Assembly (NCBI RefSeq): GCF_002261355.1
Contig: NZ_NEVU01000002.1
Coordinates: forward strand, 1 to 64,000
Length of the DNA: 64,000 nucleotides
DNA from: Bordetella genomosp. 12
Lineage (GTDB): Bacteria; Pseudomonadota; Gammaproteobacteria; Burkholderiales; Burkholderiaceae_B
Direction of reading: 5' to 3'
Below are positions 1-10,420 of this stretch, piece by piece (within the stretch, counting starts at the first letter, position 1; every line of letters starts with the position of its first letter). A program made the position numbers and the translations under genes. A model generated the notes under the pieces. It saw nothing but the letters and a program-made list of their open reading frames with translations. It searched no databases and was not told the origin of the DNA.

Positions 1-488
1 GCTGGCTCCCTTGTGTGAGGCTGATACCTGGCGGCAGCACTGCCCGCTGTAGGCGCGTTGCGTTGTGCGGCGCAGAGGGTGTGGGCGTAGGCCGCGCGAG
101 CTGCGTTGTGTGAACGTGATCTTTGGCTCTAGCGCTGACCCGCTGCGGGGCCGTGTGGTAGTGCGGCGCAGCAGGCCCGCCGGCTTTCTGGCGTCAGCGG
201 ATCGAGGCCTGCCGACCGGCGCGACTTCAGGCTGCCCGGATTTGTGTGCGCGGGCGCGGCTGCACTGTGCTTGGTTTGAAATCGTGTCGGGGTACGGTAT
301 CTGCAGCCGGCGGATTTCGCGGCGGACATGCCGTTAAAAAAGAGGCGTTTTCCGGCGGATGCCGCCAGGCTGCGCCGGGGAAGGGCGCTGGTCAGTGTAT
401 ATGCGCCAGCGATCCAGATTGGCGCAGGCCGGCGAGACGCCCTGTCGCGCAATCCCGACATCAGCGAAGCTACCAATATCGACCATCT
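1..488. other. Left-edge region without a supported gene
   Basis: This GC-rich stretch precedes the LuxR-type gene. The open frames in it are short, overlap on both strands and read as low-complexity Arg/Pro/Ala-rich protein without recognisable motifs, so I treat them as chance. No tRNA, terminator-like hairpin or convincing sigma-70 promoter stood out. It probably holds the promoter of the gene at 489 and perhaps the worn end of a neighbour outside the window. Confidence 0.4.
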
Positions 489-1724
489 ATGGGTTCTGCT
501 TATAGTCCGGACCTTGATATTCCCTCACTTAATATGAACATGGGCTCCGAGATCGAAGAGTTAGCGCGTTTCAGCAGCCTGGTTGAGTTGATTTACGAGG
601 GGGCCACGGCGCCAGAACGTTGGACCAAAGATATATTGCCGTCGGTCGCTGATTATCTGGGCTCGCCCAGCTGCATCATGTACTCATGGCTGCACACGCC
701 CCAGGATGGCGGCTTTTTCTTTTTGCACGGCATAGACCAGGAACAGGTCGACCTGTATGTGCAGAAGTATTACCACGCGGATTTATGGAAGCTGGCGCTC
801 GACTCCAGGAATCTCTACGCCACCGGCAGCGTGCTGATCGGCGACGACCTGGTGCCCCGGCGGACGCTGTTGGCCTCTTCTTTTTATAAGGAGTGTTTGT
901 CGCGCAACGAGAACATGGTCCAGCTCTTGTCCGGTATTGTTTTTGGAAGTGAGTCGACGACGTCACTGCCGACCACATGTTCGTTCTTCCGAGGCAATCA
1001 TCAGGCGGATTTTGGCGCCATCGAGCGGGCGCGTCTGAAGCTGCTGCTGCCGCATCTTTCTCGGTCGCTGGGGGTCATGCAACGGCTGCGTTCCAGCGAA
1101 TTGACGCTGGCGACGAGCCGGGCGGCCCTGGACCGAGTGCCATCGGCTGTGCTGCTGCTGGATCGCAATGGCTACGTGACGTTTAGCAATGTGGCCGCCA
1201 CCCGCATGCTGGCAGCCGAGGACGGCTTATATCTGCGCCGGCGATTGATCAATCAGAAGCAGGCCGAGTTGGTGGGTGCGACCAGCACCACGAGCAAGGC
1301 AATCAAGGCGGCTATCCAGGCGACCCTGAGTGTCGATCCTTATGCCGTCCAGCATTTCTCCAAATCAGTGACCGTGCAGCACCTGTCGTCGCGTGACAAT
1401 TACGTGCTGCAGTTTTCCGCGCTGGGTTCGCATAATGAATTCGGTGCTGACAGCGATGTTTTCGCGGCCATTATTTTTATTTCCGATAGCGCGGAGATGG
1501 TGAATATCGACCTCACCGCATTGCAGGAAAGCTATGGCCTGACGACGATGGAGGCGCGGGTGGCGGTCACGCTGGTCGAGCGCGCCTCGACCAAGGATGC
1601 GGCCGATGCGCTCGGTGTAAGCCCGCACACGGTGCGCACCCACCTCAAGAGCATTTACGGCAAGCTGGGTGTGGATACGCGCACACGCTTTGTGAAGCTG
1701 ATGCTCGGCCTGGCCAAGCAGTAG
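489..1724 (+). CDS. LuxR-family helix-turn-helix transcriptional regulator
   Basis: About 411 aa from the ATG at 489; ATGs at 534 and 540 are equally possible starts because none has a strong ribosome binding site. The last ~65 residues form a LuxR/GerE-type DNA-binding domain: LTTMEARVAVTLVERAS, then ADALGVSPHTVRTHLKSIYG and KLGV. The middle part (LLLDRNGYVTFSNVAATRML) looks like a PAS-like fold, so a sensor plus DNA-binding architecture is likely. The signal is unknown; I see no classical acyl-homoserine-lactone binding domain and no receiver domain. It stands alone, with the following genes convergent. The frame stays open upstream to 246, but that extension has poor coding character. Confidence 0.8.
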   Translation: MGSAYSPDLDIPSLNMNMGSEIEELARFSSLVELIYEGATAPERWTKDILPSVADYLGSPSCIMYSWLHTPQDGGFFFLHGIDQEQVDLYVQKYYHADLWKLALDSRNLYATGSVLIGDDLVPRRTLLASSFYKECLSRNENMVQLLSGIVFGSESTTSLPTTCSFFRGNHQADFGAIERARLKLLLPHLSRSLGVMQRLRSSELTLATSRAALDRVPSAVLLLDRNGYVTFSNVAATRMLAAEDGLYLRRRLINQKQAELVGATSTTSKAIKAAIQATLSVDPYAVQHFSKSVTVQHLSSRDNYVLQFSALGSHNEFGADSDVFAAIIFISDSAEMVNIDLTALQESYGLTTMEARVAVTLVERASTKDAADALGVSPHTVRTHLKSIYGKLGVDTRTRFVKLMLGLAKQ

Positions 1725-1832
1725 GGCTATCCCCGGTGTCGGCCTGATCGAAGGCGCTCGATGCAATGGGATGGGCCTGCAGGCCAGGCAAGCGCCAAGC
1801 CGGCGCCCATGCCCGGTGGCCGCCGTAGCGGT

Positions 1833-1850
1833 GAGGGTTGGCCAACCCTC
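1833..1850. repeat. 18-bp perfect palindrome between convergent genes
   Basis: GAGGGTTGG is followed directly by its reverse complement CCAACCCTC. A second arm pair (CGCCCAT at 1804-1810, ATGGGCG at 1854-1860) flanks it. It lies between the 3' ends of the LuxR-type gene and the ychJ-like gene. There is no T-tract, so it may be a transcript-end structure rather than a standard terminator. Confidence 0.4.
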
Positions 1851-1908
1851 GGTATGGGCGTGCTTTGCCCGGCCCGGCGCCAACCCGGACTGCGTCGTTG
1901 CGCCAGCC

Positions 1909-2310
1909 TCAGGTCGTGGCTGCCTCGGGAAAATCGCCGTCCAGGTAGTACCAGCGGCCATCGATACGCTCGAAACGGCTGACCTCGTGCAGGCGTGTCG
2001 CCCGGCCAGCCTGGCGATAGCGGGCGACGAATTCAACCACGGCGTGATCTTCGTCCTGCTGGGCGTGCCGGCGGACCTGCAGGCCCAGCCATTTCAGGTC
2101 GGGCGGGTTGGGTGCGAGGCTTGGCGGCCGGGTCGACGGGTGCCAGGTTGCCAGGAGATAGCCGAGTTCATCGCGCACGAATGCACTGTAGCGTGAACGC
2201 ATGAGGGTGGCCGCGTCGGGCGCGGGTGTGCTGCCCTGATCCCAGCGGCCGCAGCAGCCGGGGTAATCGGTGCCGCTGCCGCAAGGGCAGCTCAAAGAGG
2301 CCTTTTTCAT
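1909..2310 (-). CDS. YchJ/UPF0225-family SEC-C motif protein
   Basis: 133 aa. The N-terminus carries a SEC-C type zinc-binding motif (CPCGSGTDYPGCC), followed by the YchJ-family core with MRSRYSAFV, YLLATWHPSTRP, WLGLQV and VEFVARYR. Family members are about 130-160 aa and their biochemical role is not firmly established. The ATG overlaps the stop of the GNAT gene just upstream on the same strand (2307-2310, ATGA), so the two are probably translationally coupled. Confidence 0.85.
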   Translation of the reverse strand: MKKASLSCPCGSGTDYPGCCGRWDQGSTPAPDAATLMRSRYSAFVRDELGYLLATWHPSTRPPSLAPNPPDLKWLGLQVRRHAQQDEDHAVVEFVARYRQAGRATRLHEVSRFERIDGRWYYLDGDFPEAATT

Positions 2311-2591
2311 GCGAGCAGGTCGTTGTACTCGGGGTGGCGCTTGAAGTAAGCCGCGGCATACGAGCAGCGGGGACGCACTTTCCAGCCGCGTTCGCGGGCC
2401 GTGTGCAGGGCGGCTTCGGTGAGTTGGGCGGCGATGCCGCGCCCGCCCACGGCTTCGGGCACGCCGGTGTGCAGGATCGCCATGACGCCGTCGTGCAACT
2501 GGTATTCCAGCTCGCTGACGTGACCATCGACGATGAGTTCGAAACGGCCTTGATCGGCCAGATGCGTGACTTCAGGTGTTGCTTGGCTCAT
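2307..2591 (-). CDS. Small GNAT-like N-acetyltransferase (YjdJ type)
   Basis: 94 aa, the size of the short single-domain GNAT proteins of the YjdJ group. The acetyl-CoA binding region is visible as VGGRGIAAQLTEAALHTARERGWKVRPRCSYAAAYFKRHPEY, including the R/Q-x-x-G-x-A turn and the terminal HPEY motif typical of this group. The substrate is unknown. It is the first gene of a two-gene unit with the ychJ-like gene. A GAGAAT stretch lies before the ATG. Confidence 0.85.
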   Translation of the reverse strand: MSQATPEVTHLADQGRFELIVDGHVSELEYQLHDGVMAILHTGVPEAVGGRGIAAQLTEAALHTARERGWKVRPRCSYAAAYFKRHPEYNDLLA

Positions 2592-2772
2592 GCGATTCTC
2601 CTTGGAGGGGGATGGCGCCGCCGAGGCCGCGCCAGGCTGTCATTGTGGCATGCCTGCCCAAACCAGGCGGCGCGCCACCTTGCCGCCAGCCGTCGCGAGC
2701 GCTAAGGTGAACGCGTCGGCGTCGCCATCTCTTTGGATGGGCCGGCGACTCCATTCATTAAGGAGATTGGCC

Positions 2773-4173
2773 GTGGCAGAGATCTGGCAGTTGTCGGCAA
2801 GCGAAGTCGCCGATGGCATCCGACGCAAAGCGTTTTCCGCCCTCGAGGCAGCGCAGGCGGCACTGGCGCGCCTGGAGTCGGTCAACCCCGTGCTCAATGC
2901 GGTGGTGGACTGCCGCCCGGAGGCGGTGTTGGCGCAGGCGCGCGAGTGCGACGCCCGGCTGGCACGCGGCGAAGCGCTGGGTGTGCTCGGCGGCGTGCCG
3001 GTTACGGTCAAGGTCAATGTCGATCAGGCGGGCTTTGCCACCACGAACGGCGTGCGCTTGCAAAAGGATCTCATCGCGCAATGCAACAACCCCGTGGTCG
3101 ACAATCTGCAACGGGCCGGGGCGGTGATTCTGGGCCGGACCAACACGCCGGCCTTTTCGCTGAGGTGGTTTACCGACAACCAGCTGCATGGCGCGACGCG
3201 CAATCCGCGTGATCCGGCCCTGACGCCGGGCGGATCTTCCGGCGGCGCGGCCAGCGCGGTCGCCGCTGGCATCGGGCATCTTGCGCATGGGACGGATATC
3301 GCGGGATCCATCCGCTATCCCGCCTATGCTTGCGGCGTCCACGGTTTGCGCCCTTCGCTGGGCCGGGTCGCGGCCTTCAATGCTGCCTTGCCCGAGCGGG
3401 GGTTGGGCGGCCAGATCACGGCGGTGTCGGGGCCGCTGGCACGGCGCATCGCCGATGTGCGCCTGGGGCTGGAGGCCTTGGCCGCGCCGGACCCGCGCGA
3501 CCCTTGGTATGCGCCGGTTCCCTTGCTTGGCGCGCCCTGGGCCAGACGTGCTGCGCTATGGCTGCGCCCCGATGGCCTGGAGACGGTACCGCAGGTGCAG
3601 GCTGCCTTGCTCGATGCCGCCGCGCGGCTGCGGGACGCCGGCTGGCAGGTCGACGAGATCGATGCGGGGCCACCCCTGCGCGAGGCGGCCGGGCTGCAGT
3701 TGCGCATGTGGATGGCCGATGGCTACGACGCCATGCTGGCGGCCGCCGAGCGTGAGGGCGATGCAGGCGCCCTGACGGCGCTCAGAGGACAGGCCGAGGC
3801 TTTTCGCGGCATGGACCTGGCTTCCTACCAGAGCACGCTGACGCGCCGCGCCACGCTGGTGCGCGAATGGCATGTGTTTCTCGAACGCTATCCCCTGATG
3901 CTCACGCCGGTATCGGCCGAATTGCCTTTTCCTGACGGGCTGGACATGCAGGGCGAGGCGGCGTATCGCCGGGTATGGGAGGCGCAGTTGACACAGGTTG
4001 GGTTGCCGTTCATGGGCCTGCCGGGGCTGGCGGTGGCCATGGGCGAAGCGGAGGGTGCGCCGGTAGGCGTGCAATTGATCGCGGCGCGCTATCGGGAGGA
4101 CATCCTGCTCGATGCCGGGCAGGTCATCGAGGCGGCGGGCAGCCCGGTCAGCGTGGCGCAGCCTCGGGCGTAA
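2773..4173 (+). CDS. Amidase-signature family amidase
   Basis: 466 aa from a GTG at 2773, chosen because AAGGAG (2759-2764) lies 8 nt upstream; the frame is open further left but without such a site. The amidase-signature catalytic elements are present: Lys in PVTVKVNVDQAG, the Gly/Ser-rich PGGSSGGAASAVAAG, and the serine nucleophile region GTDIAGSIRYPAYACGVHGLRPS. The family hydrolyses amides with a Ser-cisSer-Lys triad. No GatB or GatC lies nearby, so this is probably a stand-alone metabolic amidase of unknown substrate rather than the aspartyl/glutamyl-tRNA amidotransferase. It appears cytoplasmic, with no signal peptide. Confidence 0.88.
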   Translation: MAEIWQLSASEVADGIRRKAFSALEAAQAALARLESVNPVLNAVVDCRPEAVLAQARECDARLARGEALGVLGGVPVTVKVNVDQAGFATTNGVRLQKDLIAQCNNPVVDNLQRAGAVILGRTNTPAFSLRWFTDNQLHGATRNPRDPALTPGGSSGGAASAVAAGIGHLAHGTDIAGSIRYPAYACGVHGLRPSLGRVAAFNAALPERGLGGQITAVSGPLARRIADVRLGLEALAAPDPRDPWYAPVPLLGAPWARRAALWLRPDGLETVPQVQAALLDAAARLRDAGWQVDEIDAGPPLREAAGLQLRMWMADGYDAMLAAAEREGDAGALTALRGQAEAFRGMDLASYQSTLTRRATLVREWHVFLERYPLMLTPVSAELPFPDGLDMQGEAAYRRVWEAQLTQVGLPFMGLPGLAVAMGEAEGAPVGVQLIAARYREDILLDAGQVIEAAGSPVSVAQPRA

Positions 4174-4202
4174 TCCGCGCCGAGGTCCGGGAGCTGTGGG
4201 GG

Positions 4203-4236
4203 CCGGGGCGGCCGAGCCCCCCGCAGCCCGCCCCGG
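4203..4236. terminator. GC-rich hairpin between convergent genes
   Basis: Nine-bp arms CCGGGGCGG (4203-4211) and CCGCCCCGG (4228-4236) lie between the amidase stop and the end of the membrane-protein gene. Only a short TTTG follows on the plus strand, so termination activity is a guess. Confidence 0.3.
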
Positions 4237-4255
4237 TTTGGGATCGCGGGCCGGC

Positions 4256-4645
4256 CTAGCGCCCGATCATCAGCATGATCCACAAGGAGATCATTGCGAT
4301 CAGGCCGATCCAGCACGAACCCCAGAAGCCGATGATGGGCCATTTCACGTCGAGCGGCACTTGCTTCGGATCCACGTGCTTGAGCTGATAGTTGGCATAG
4401 CCGGCGACCCAGCGCTTGGCACGCGGAAAGGTCAGGCGCAGGAAGTAATCCAGAAAAATCGCCGCCTGGATGGAAAATGAATACTGGCGGAAGGGGCGAT
4501 GCTCGAGCAGGGGATGCTTGAGCACGTGATTGACGCGCTGGCTTTTCCAGAAGAACAGCACCAGCCCGCAGATCGTGCAGGTGATGAAGCACAGGGCGAA
4601 CAGGCTGAAGACGAAAACGAAGGTCTGAGAGTAAATGGCCGTCAT
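4256..4645 (-). CDS. Small membrane protein of unknown function
   Basis: 129 aa. Two strongly hydrophobic segments are visible: residues about 5-33 (FVFVFSLFALCFITCTICGL) and the C-terminus (WPIIGFWGSCWIGLIAMISL). Between them lies a basic cytoplasmic-looking stretch (RVNHVLKHPLLEHRPFRQYS). I do not recognise a named family. The ATG is 6 nt after the proA stop, so it is probably the last gene of the leuS-lptE-holA-proA unit. Confidence 0.7.
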   Translation of the reverse strand: MTAIYSQTFVFVFSLFALCFITCTICGLVLFFWKSQRVNHVLKHPLLEHRPFRQYSFSIQAAIFLDYFLRLTFPRAKRWVAGYANYQLKHVDPKQVPLDVKWPIIGFWGSCWIGLIAMISLWIMLMIGR

Positions 4646-4651
4646 GGTGGA

Positions 4652-5911
4652 CTATCCGCGGGTCTGGCCTTCGCCAGTAAGCACCCATTTGTAAGTGGTC
4701 AGGCCTTCGAGGCCCACGGGGCCGCGGGCATGCAGCCGGTTGGTGGAGATGCCGATCTCCGCGCCCAGACCGTACTCGAAGCCATCGGCAAAGCAGGTCG
4801 GCAGGTTGATGTAGACCGAGCTGGAGTCGACTTCGCGCTGGAAGCGCTGCGCCGCCGCCAGGTCTTCGGTCACGATGGCATCGGTGTGTCCGGAACCCCA
4901 GCGGGCAATATGTTCGATGGCCTGGTTCAGGTCATCGACCACGCGGATGGCCAGAATGGGAGCCAGATATTCGGTTCCCCAGTCTTGCTCGTCGGCGGCC
5001 TTGATGGCGGGCAGAATGGCGCGGCTGCGCTCACAGCCGCGCAGCTCGACGCCATGCTGCTGCAGGGCCTGGCCGATGCGCGGCAGCAGGGTGGGAGCGA
5101 CCGCCTGGTGCACCAGCAGCGTCTCCATGGCGCCGCAAATACCGTAGCGGTAGGTCTTGGCGTTGAAGGCGATCTCCAGCGCGCGGTCGGGGTCGGCGGC
5201 GGCATCCAGATAAACGTGGCAATTGCCGTCCAGGTGCTTGATCAGCGGCACCCTGGCTTCCTGAGCCAGGCGGGCGATCAGGTTTTTTCCGCCCCGCGGC
5301 ACGATGACGTCCACATGCTCGGTCATGGTGATGAGCTTGCCCACGGCGGCGCGGTCGGTGGTGTCGACCACCTGCACGGCGGCCGGCGGCAGTTCGGCGG
5401 CTGCCAGACCGGCCTGCACAATCGCGCCCAGGGCCAGATTGGAGTGCAAAGCCTCGCTGCCGCCGCGCAGAATCGTGGCATTGCCGGACTTCAGGCAAAG
5501 CGCGGCCGCATCGATGGTTACGTTGGGACGGGATTCATAAATGATGCCGATGACCCCCAGCGGGACCCGCATCTGCGCGACGCGCATGCCGTTGGGGCGC
5601 ACCGTGGTGGGCCCCAGGCTGCCGACGGGGTCGGGCAGCGCTGCGATCTGGCGCAGGCCTTCCGCCATCAAGTGCACGCTGCGATCCGATAGCGTCAGAC
5701 GATCCAGCAGCGCGGGTTCCAGGCCGCCGGCGCGCGCGGCGTCGACGTCTTTTGCGTTGGCGGCCTGCAAGGCCTGTTTGCCGTCGACCAGCAACTCGGC
5801 CATCGCGAGCAGGGCGCGATTCTTGGCCGAGCCGCTGGCGCGCATCATGGCGCGCGCGGCCTGCCGGGCATTGTCGCCCAGCGTCAGCATGGTTTGTTCG
5901 ATTGAGGACAT
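4652..5911 (-). CDS. proA: Gamma-glutamyl phosphate reductase (proline biosynthesis)
   Basis: 419 aa, normal for ProA. It catalyses the NADPH-dependent reduction of gamma-glutamyl phosphate to glutamate semialdehyde, the second step of proline synthesis. Family motifs are clear: [50 protein letters not shown], the catalytic-Cys region [15 protein letters not shown], and [17 protein letters not shown] near the end. It lies 26 nt after holA on the same strand. proB is not adjacent. Proline is also a compatible solute, which fits the osmoprotection genes elsewhere in the window, although the enzyme is primarily biosynthetic. Confidence 0.97.
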   Translation of the reverse strand: MSSIEQTMLTLGDNARQAARAMMRASGSAKNRALLAMAELLVDGKQALQAANAKDVDAARAGGLEPALLDRLTLSDRSVHLMAEGLRQIAALPDPVGSLGPTTVRPNGMRVAQMRVPLGVIGIIYESRPNVTIDAAALCLKSGNATILRGGSEALHSNLALGAIVQAGLAAAELPPAAVQVVDTTDRAAVGKLITMTEHVDVIVPRGGKNLIARLAQEARVPLIKHLDGNCHVYLDAAADPDRALEIAFNAKTYRYGICGAMETLLVHQAVAPTLLPRIGQALQQHGVELRGCERSRAILPAIKAADEQDWGTEYLAPILAIRVVDDLNQAIEHIARWGSGHTDAIVTEDLAAAQRFQREVDSSSVYINLPTCFADGFEYGLGAEIGISTNRLHARGPVGLEGLTTYKWVLTGEGQTRG

Positions 5912-5937
5912 GATGAGTTCTTCCAGAATGGGAGCGT

Positions 5938-6987
5938 TCAGCCGCGTGCGCCGGCGGCAGCCACGCGCAGGGCCAGACGCGTCATTTCTTCCCAGGGATC
6001 GGTCAGGCGCCCGGCGACACTCAGCCCTTTGATCAGGCGATCGACCTCGTGGGCGTGCTGCACGGCAGCCGGCCAGGCCTGGGGCGGTACGCGCCCCAGC
6101 GCTTGCAGCGCCAGCCGTTCGTGGGCGCCGAACACGCGCAGATGGCGCATGAGCGCGCCCACATCCTGCCGGTGTTGGCGGGCTTCGGCGATACGCGCCA
6201 GCAGGCGGATCTCTTCGCCCACGGCCCAGAGCACCAAGGGCAGCGCCTCGCCTTCGGCGCGCAGGCCGTCGAGCATGCGCACCGTACGGGCGATGTCGCC
6301 GGCCAGCATGGCGTCGCGCAGCCCAAAGACATCATAACGGGCGACATTGAGCACCGCGCGTTCGACATCCTCGGCGGCGATCTCGCCCTCCGGATACAGC
6401 AGCCCCAGCTTGAGAATCTCCTGGTGCGCGGCCAGCAGATTGCCTTCGACCTTGTCGGCTATCCACTGAAGGGTGGCGCCATCGACACGTTGATTCTGAC
6501 GAGCCAGCCGCGCGCCGACCCAGGCGGGCAGGCGCGCGCGCTCTATGGTGGGAATGTCGGCGCTTACGCCACTGCGGGCCAGCGCCTGGGCCCATTTGGC
6601 ATCGCGCGTGGCCCGGTCCAGGCGGGGCAGAGAGACGACGATTAGGGTGTCGGCGTCGGGTTGGCGGGTGGCCTGCTCGGCCAGACGCGTGAGCGTGTCG
6701 GCCCCGGTCTTGCCCGGCTTGCCCGTGGGGATCTTGATCTCCAGCAGGCGGCGGTCGCCAAACAGAGACACGCTTTGCGTGGCGGCCAGCACGGCGCTCC
6801 AGTCGCCGCGCGCATCCATGACCAGCGAGCTGCGGTCGGTGAAGCCGGCCTGGCGGGCGGCCGCGCGCAAGGCGTCGCCAGCCTCGGTGACCAGCAGCGG
6901 TTCGTCGCCCGAAAGGGTGTAGAGCGCGGCCAGCGGGCCGCGCTTCAGGTGCTCAAGCAGCCCGTCGGCATCGAGATGCTGCGCCAT
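5938..6987 (-). CDS. holA: DNA polymerase III delta subunit
   Basis: 349 aa, matching HolA length. Delta is the clamp-loader subunit that opens the beta sliding clamp. Family features are [20 protein letters not shown] at the N-terminus, then [20 protein letters not shown], and the [16 protein letters not shown] helix region. Its ATG shares one base with the lptE stop (TAATG at about 6985-6989), the usual lptE-holA order in proteobacteria. Confidence 0.95.
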   Translation of the reverse strand: MAQHLDADGLLEHLKRGPLAALYTLSGDEPLLVTEAGDALRAAARQAGFTDRSSLVMDARGDWSAVLAATQSVSLFGDRRLLEIKIPTGKPGKTGADTLTRLAEQATRQPDADTLIVVSLPRLDRATRDAKWAQALARSGVSADIPTIERARLPAWVGARLARQNQRVDGATLQWIADKVEGNLLAAHQEILKLGLLYPEGEIAAEDVERAVLNVARYDVFGLRDAMLAGDIARTVRMLDGLRAEGEALPLVLWAVGEEIRLLARIAEARQHRQDVGALMRHLRVFGAHERLALQALGRVPPQAWPAAVQHAHEVDRLIKGLSVAGRLTDPWEEMTRLALRVAAAGARG

Positions 6988-7664
6988 TATTCGGGCTGTG
7001 CGCCACGGCCCGGGGTGATGTTGGGCGTGTTCCAGAGCGCCGGACCCTGGCGTTGGTCCGTGCGTTCATTGGGGTCGAACAGCGGCGTTTCTTCGCTGAT
7101 GTCATCCTTGGTCTGCTCGAGCTTGTGCATGGCTTCGGCCACGTCCGGCGCGGTCAGGCGGCGCAGCAGGCGGCTGACCAAGGTCTGCTGCATGGATTCG
7201 TACAGCGCCTCCATTTGTGACTGCTTGGCCTGCACGACGCCGTCATCGTAGGGCAGGTCGCGATAGACGGTGAACGTGGTGTCGGGAATGATGGCCCGGC
7301 CGGTGGAGTCAACCAGCCGGAACGTGAACACCAGGCCCAATTCGTACTCTTCGACCCGGCCTTGCGCATTGAGCGCCACATCGCGCAAGCTGCGCGTGTT
7401 GCGGACCTGCTGCAGATTGGCCGAGGCGGCCTTGGGGTCGGACACGATGCGGGTGCCCGGCGAGACGGCGCGGATCGACCGGCGCACGTCCGCGCCGAAG
7501 CGCGTGTTGTCGGGGATGCCGACATACAGCGTCTTGAAGGGCAGGGGCGTCTCGCCCCGCATCTGGAAGCCGCAGGCAGTCAGGAGCAAGACCACGGCCA
7601 GGCCTGCGGCCTTCAGAGCACGAGACTTTGTGAAAAACGGCAGGAAATTCCCGGCGAGGTTCAT
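6987..7664 (-). CDS. lptE: LPS-assembly lipoprotein LptE
   Basis: 225 aa. A lipoprotein signal peptide ends in the lipobox LLTAC with Cys31, followed by GFQMRGETPLPF, the typical LptE start of the mature protein. LptE plugs and assembles the LptD barrel that inserts lipopolysaccharide into the outer membrane. It lies directly between leuS (11 nt gap) and holA (1-nt overlap), a conserved order. It is longer than E. coli LptE (~193 aa), mostly through a polar C-terminal tail. Confidence 0.93.
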   Translation of the reverse strand: MNLAGNFLPFFTKSRALKAAGLAVVLLLTACGFQMRGETPLPFKTLYVGIPDNTRFGADVRRSIRAVSPGTRIVSDPKAASANLQQVRNTRSLRDVALNAQGRVEEYELGLVFTFRLVDSTGRAIIPDTTFTVYRDLPYDDGVVQAKQSQMEALYESMQQTLVSRLLRRLTAPDVAEAMHKLEQTKDDISEETPLFDPNERTDQRQGPALWNTPNITPGRGAQPE

Positions 7665-7675
7665 GCGTATCCTTG

Positions 7676-10333
7676 TCAGCCCACAACGTTGACCAATTTG
7701 CCCGGGACCACGATCACGCGTTTGGGCGGGCGGCCCTCCAGGAAACGGGCAACCTCTTCCTGCGACAGCGCGATCTGTTCGATGTCTTCCTTGGCGGCCT
7801 TGGCGGCCACGCGGATGGCTCCGCGCAGCTTGCCATTGACCTGGAGCATGAGTTCGATTTCTTCGGCCACCAGGGCGGCTTCGTCCACATGCGGCCAGGG
7901 CGCGTCGAGCAGATCGCCCATGTCGCGGGCAAAGCCCAGTTCACGCCAGAGCTGCCAGGTCACATGCGGCACCACCGGATACAGGACACGCAGCAGCAGG
8001 CCCAGGCCTTCGGCACGCACGGCATCGCTGGCCGCGCCTTCGGGCAATTGGGCGTTGTCCAGGGCGTTGAGCATTTTCATGCACGCCGACACCACCGTGT
8101 TGTACTGAATGCGTTGATAGTCGTACTCGGCTTGTTTGAGCAGGCCATACAACTCGCGGCGCAGGTCTTTGACCGCGGCGGGGGCGGTCTGCCAATCGGC
8201 GCCGTGGGACAAGCCGCGGGCGACCGCCTCGCGGTGCTCGTAGCCCAAGGACCACAGGCGGCGCAGGAAGCGGTTGGCGCCTTCGACGCCCGAATCGGAC
8301 CACTCAAGCGTCTGCTCGGGCGGGCTGGCGAACATGACGAACAGGCGCGCAGTGTCGGCACCCAGCGTATCGATCAGCGATTGCGGATCCACGCCGTTGT
8401 TCTTGGACTTGGACATCGTGCCCACGCCGCCATAGGTGATTTCCGAACCATCGGATTTCAGGCGCGCGCCGATGATGGCGCCCTTGGCGTCGTAGGTGTT
8501 CTCGACGTCTTCCGGCCAGAAATACTCGACGCCGCCTTGCGGCGTGCGACGCGAGTAGATGTGGTTGAGCACCATGCCTTGGCACAGCAGGCGCGTGAAC
8601 GGCTCGTCGAACTTGAGCATGCCGAGGTCACGCATGACCTTGGTCCAGAAGCGCGCATAAAGCAGGTGCAGCACGGCGTGTTCGATGCCGCCGATGTACT
8701 GGTCCATGGGCATCCAGTAATCATTGCGGCTGTCCACCATGGCCTGGTCGTTGCCGGGCGAGGTATAGCGCATGAAATACCAGGACGAATCCACGAAGGT
8801 GTCCATGGTGTCGGTTTCGCGGCGTGCGGGTTTGCCGCAGGACGGGCACGAGCAGGACAGGAAGGCTTCGTTCTTGGCCAACGGATTGCCCGATCCGTCG
8901 GGGATCAGGTCATCGGGCAGCACCACCGGCAGGTCTTGCTCGGGCACCGGCACCGGGCCGCAATCCGGGCAATGAATGATCGGAATCGGCGTGCCCCAGT
9001 AGCGTTGGCGCGAGATGCCCCAGTCGCGCAGGCGATAGGTGGTTTGCTTCTCACCCAGGCCTTGGGCGGCCAGGTCTGCGGCGATGGCGTCGATCGCCTC
9101 GGCCGAGCTCAGGCCGTCGTACTTGCCCGAGTTGATGGCGCGGCCGGAGAGTTTGTCGCCATACCACTCCTGCCAGGCCTGTTCAGAATAGGTCTTGCCT
9201 TCGAGCGCGATGACCTGACGGATGGTCAGGCCATATTTGCGGGCAAAGGCGAAGTCGCGTTCGTCGTGCGCGGGCACGCCCATGACGGCGCCGTCGCCGT
9301 AGCTCATCAACACATAGTTGCCGACCCAGACTTCCACCTGTTGGCCCGAAAGCGGATGCGTGACCGTCAGGCCGGTGCGCATGCCTTCCTTTTCGCGCGT
9401 GGCGATTTCGGCCTCGGTGGTGCCGCCCAGCTTGCATTGTTCGATGAAGCTGGCGAGCGCCGGATTGCTGCGCGCGGCATGCGCGGCCAGCGGATGCTCG
9501 GGGGCGACCGCGCAGAACGTCACGCCCATGAGCGTGTCGGCACGGGTCGTGAAGACGAACAGTTTGCCGCCCTGAATGGGCTGGCCGTCGTCATCCTTGA
9601 TGTCATGCGGAAAGGCCAGGCGCACGCCGGCGGATTTGCCGATCCAGTTTTCCTGCATGATGCGCACCCGCTCGGGCCAGCCGGGCAGGTTGTTCTTGAC
9701 CTGGTCGAGCAGTTCATCCGCGTAGTCGGTGATCCGCAGGTAATAACCGGGGATTTCGCGCTTTTCGACCAGCGCGCCGGATCGCCAGCCGCGCCCGTCG
9801 ATCACCTGTTCGTTGGCCAGCACCGTCTGGTCGACTGGATCCCAGTTCACGACCTGGGTCTTGCGGTAGGCGATGCCTTTTTCGAGCATCTTCAGGAACA
9901 GCCATTGGTTCCATTTGTAGTAGGCGGGATCGCAGGCGCACATCTCGCGCGACCAGTCGATGGCCAGCCCCATCGCCTTCATCTGCTTCTTCATGTAGGC
10001 GATGTTGTCGTAGGTCCACTTGGCCGGCGGGACCTTGGACTTGATGGCGGCGTTTTCGGCCGGCATGCCGAACGCGTCCCACCCCATGGGCATGAGGACG
10101 TTGTAGCCGCGCATGCGCAGCTGGCGCGCCATCATGTCGTTGATCGTGTAGTTGCGCACGTGGCCCATGTGCAGCTTGCCGCTGGGGTAGGGCAGCATGG
10201 AGCAAGCATAGAACTTGGGCTTCTCGGAGCCGTCGGCGTTCTTGGCATGCTCATGGACGAGATAGGCGTCACGGGCCTGCCAGTCTTGTTGGGCCGCCGC
10301 TTCGACGAGATTGGGTTGATAGCGTTCCTGCAT
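7676..10333 (-). CDS. leuS: Leucyl-tRNA synthetase
   Basis: 885 aa, from an ATG giving [18 protein letters not shown], the standard LeuS N-terminus. An in-frame TTG at 10384 would only add low-quality residues. Class I signatures are present: the HIGH-type motif in [15 protein letters not shown] and KMSKS as [12 protein letters not shown]. The editing domain, with [16 protein letters not shown], and a zinc-binding-like [19 protein letters not shown] / [10 protein letters not shown] insertion are also seen. It attaches leucine to tRNA-Leu and heads the leuS-lptE-holA-proA run. Confidence 0.98.
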   Translation of the reverse strand: MQERYQPNLVEAAAQQDWQARDAYLVHEHAKNADGSEKPKFYACSMLPYPSGKLHMGHVRNYTINDMMARQLRMRGYNVLMPMGWDAFGMPAENAAIKSKVPPAKWTYDNIAYMKKQMKAMGLAIDWSREMCACDPAYYKWNQWLFLKMLEKGIAYRKTQVVNWDPVDQTVLANEQVIDGRGWRSGALVEKREIPGYYLRITDYADELLDQVKNNLPGWPERVRIMQENWIGKSAGVRLAFPHDIKDDDGQPIQGGKLFVFTTRADTLMGVTFCAVAPEHPLAAHAARSNPALASFIEQCKLGGTTEAEIATREKEGMRTGLTVTHPLSGQQVEVWVGNYVLMSYGDGAVMGVPAHDERDFAFARKYGLTIRQVIALEGKTYSEQAWQEWYGDKLSGRAINSGKYDGLSSAEAIDAIAADLAAQGLGEKQTTYRLRDWGISRQRYWGTPIPIIHCPDCGPVPVPEQDLPVVLPDDLIPDGSGNPLAKNEAFLSCSCPSCGKPARRETDTMDTFVDSSWYFMRYTSPGNDQAMVDSRNDYWMPMDQYIGGIEHAVLHLLYARFWTKVMRDLGMLKFDEPFTRLLCQGMVLNHIYSRRTPQGGVEYFWPEDVENTYDAKGAIIGARLKSDGSEITYGGVGTMSKSKNNGVDPQSLIDTLGADTARLFVMFASPPEQTLEWSDSGVEGANRFLRRLWSLGYEHREAVARGLSHGADWQTAPAAVKDLRRELYGLLKQAEYDYQRIQYNTVVSACMKMLNALDNAQLPEGAASDAVRAEGLGLLLRVLYPVVPHVTWQLWRELGFARDMGDLLDAPWPHVDEAALVAEEIELMLQVNGKLRGAIRVAAKAAKEDIEQIALSQEEVARFLEGRPPKRVIVVPGKLVNVVG

Positions 10334-10391
10334 GGACTCGTGCGTAGAAATAGGGGTGGATGCGGCCGACGGGCGGCCGCTCAAACCCTAG

Positions 10392-10420
10392 ATTATAGGA
10401 GGTGCTAGGTCCGGGATGGG
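10392..10420 (-). promoter_or_regulatory. Possible leuS promoter
   Basis: Read on the minus strand, a perfect TATAAT (10392-10397) lies about 60 nt before the leuS ATG. The region 17 nt further upstream does not match TTGACA. Only the -10 element supports this call. Confidence 0.35.

Noticed and set aside
129..476. Possible small gene at the left edge, minus strand
   Set aside because: Arg/Pro/Ala-rich with no motif, no ribosome binding site, and overlapped by other chance frames.
7673..10408. Very long open frame (911 codons) on the plus strand opposite leuS
   Set aside because: Antisense frame created by GC-rich codon use; His/Gly/Ala-rich, no motif, wholly inside a definite leuS.
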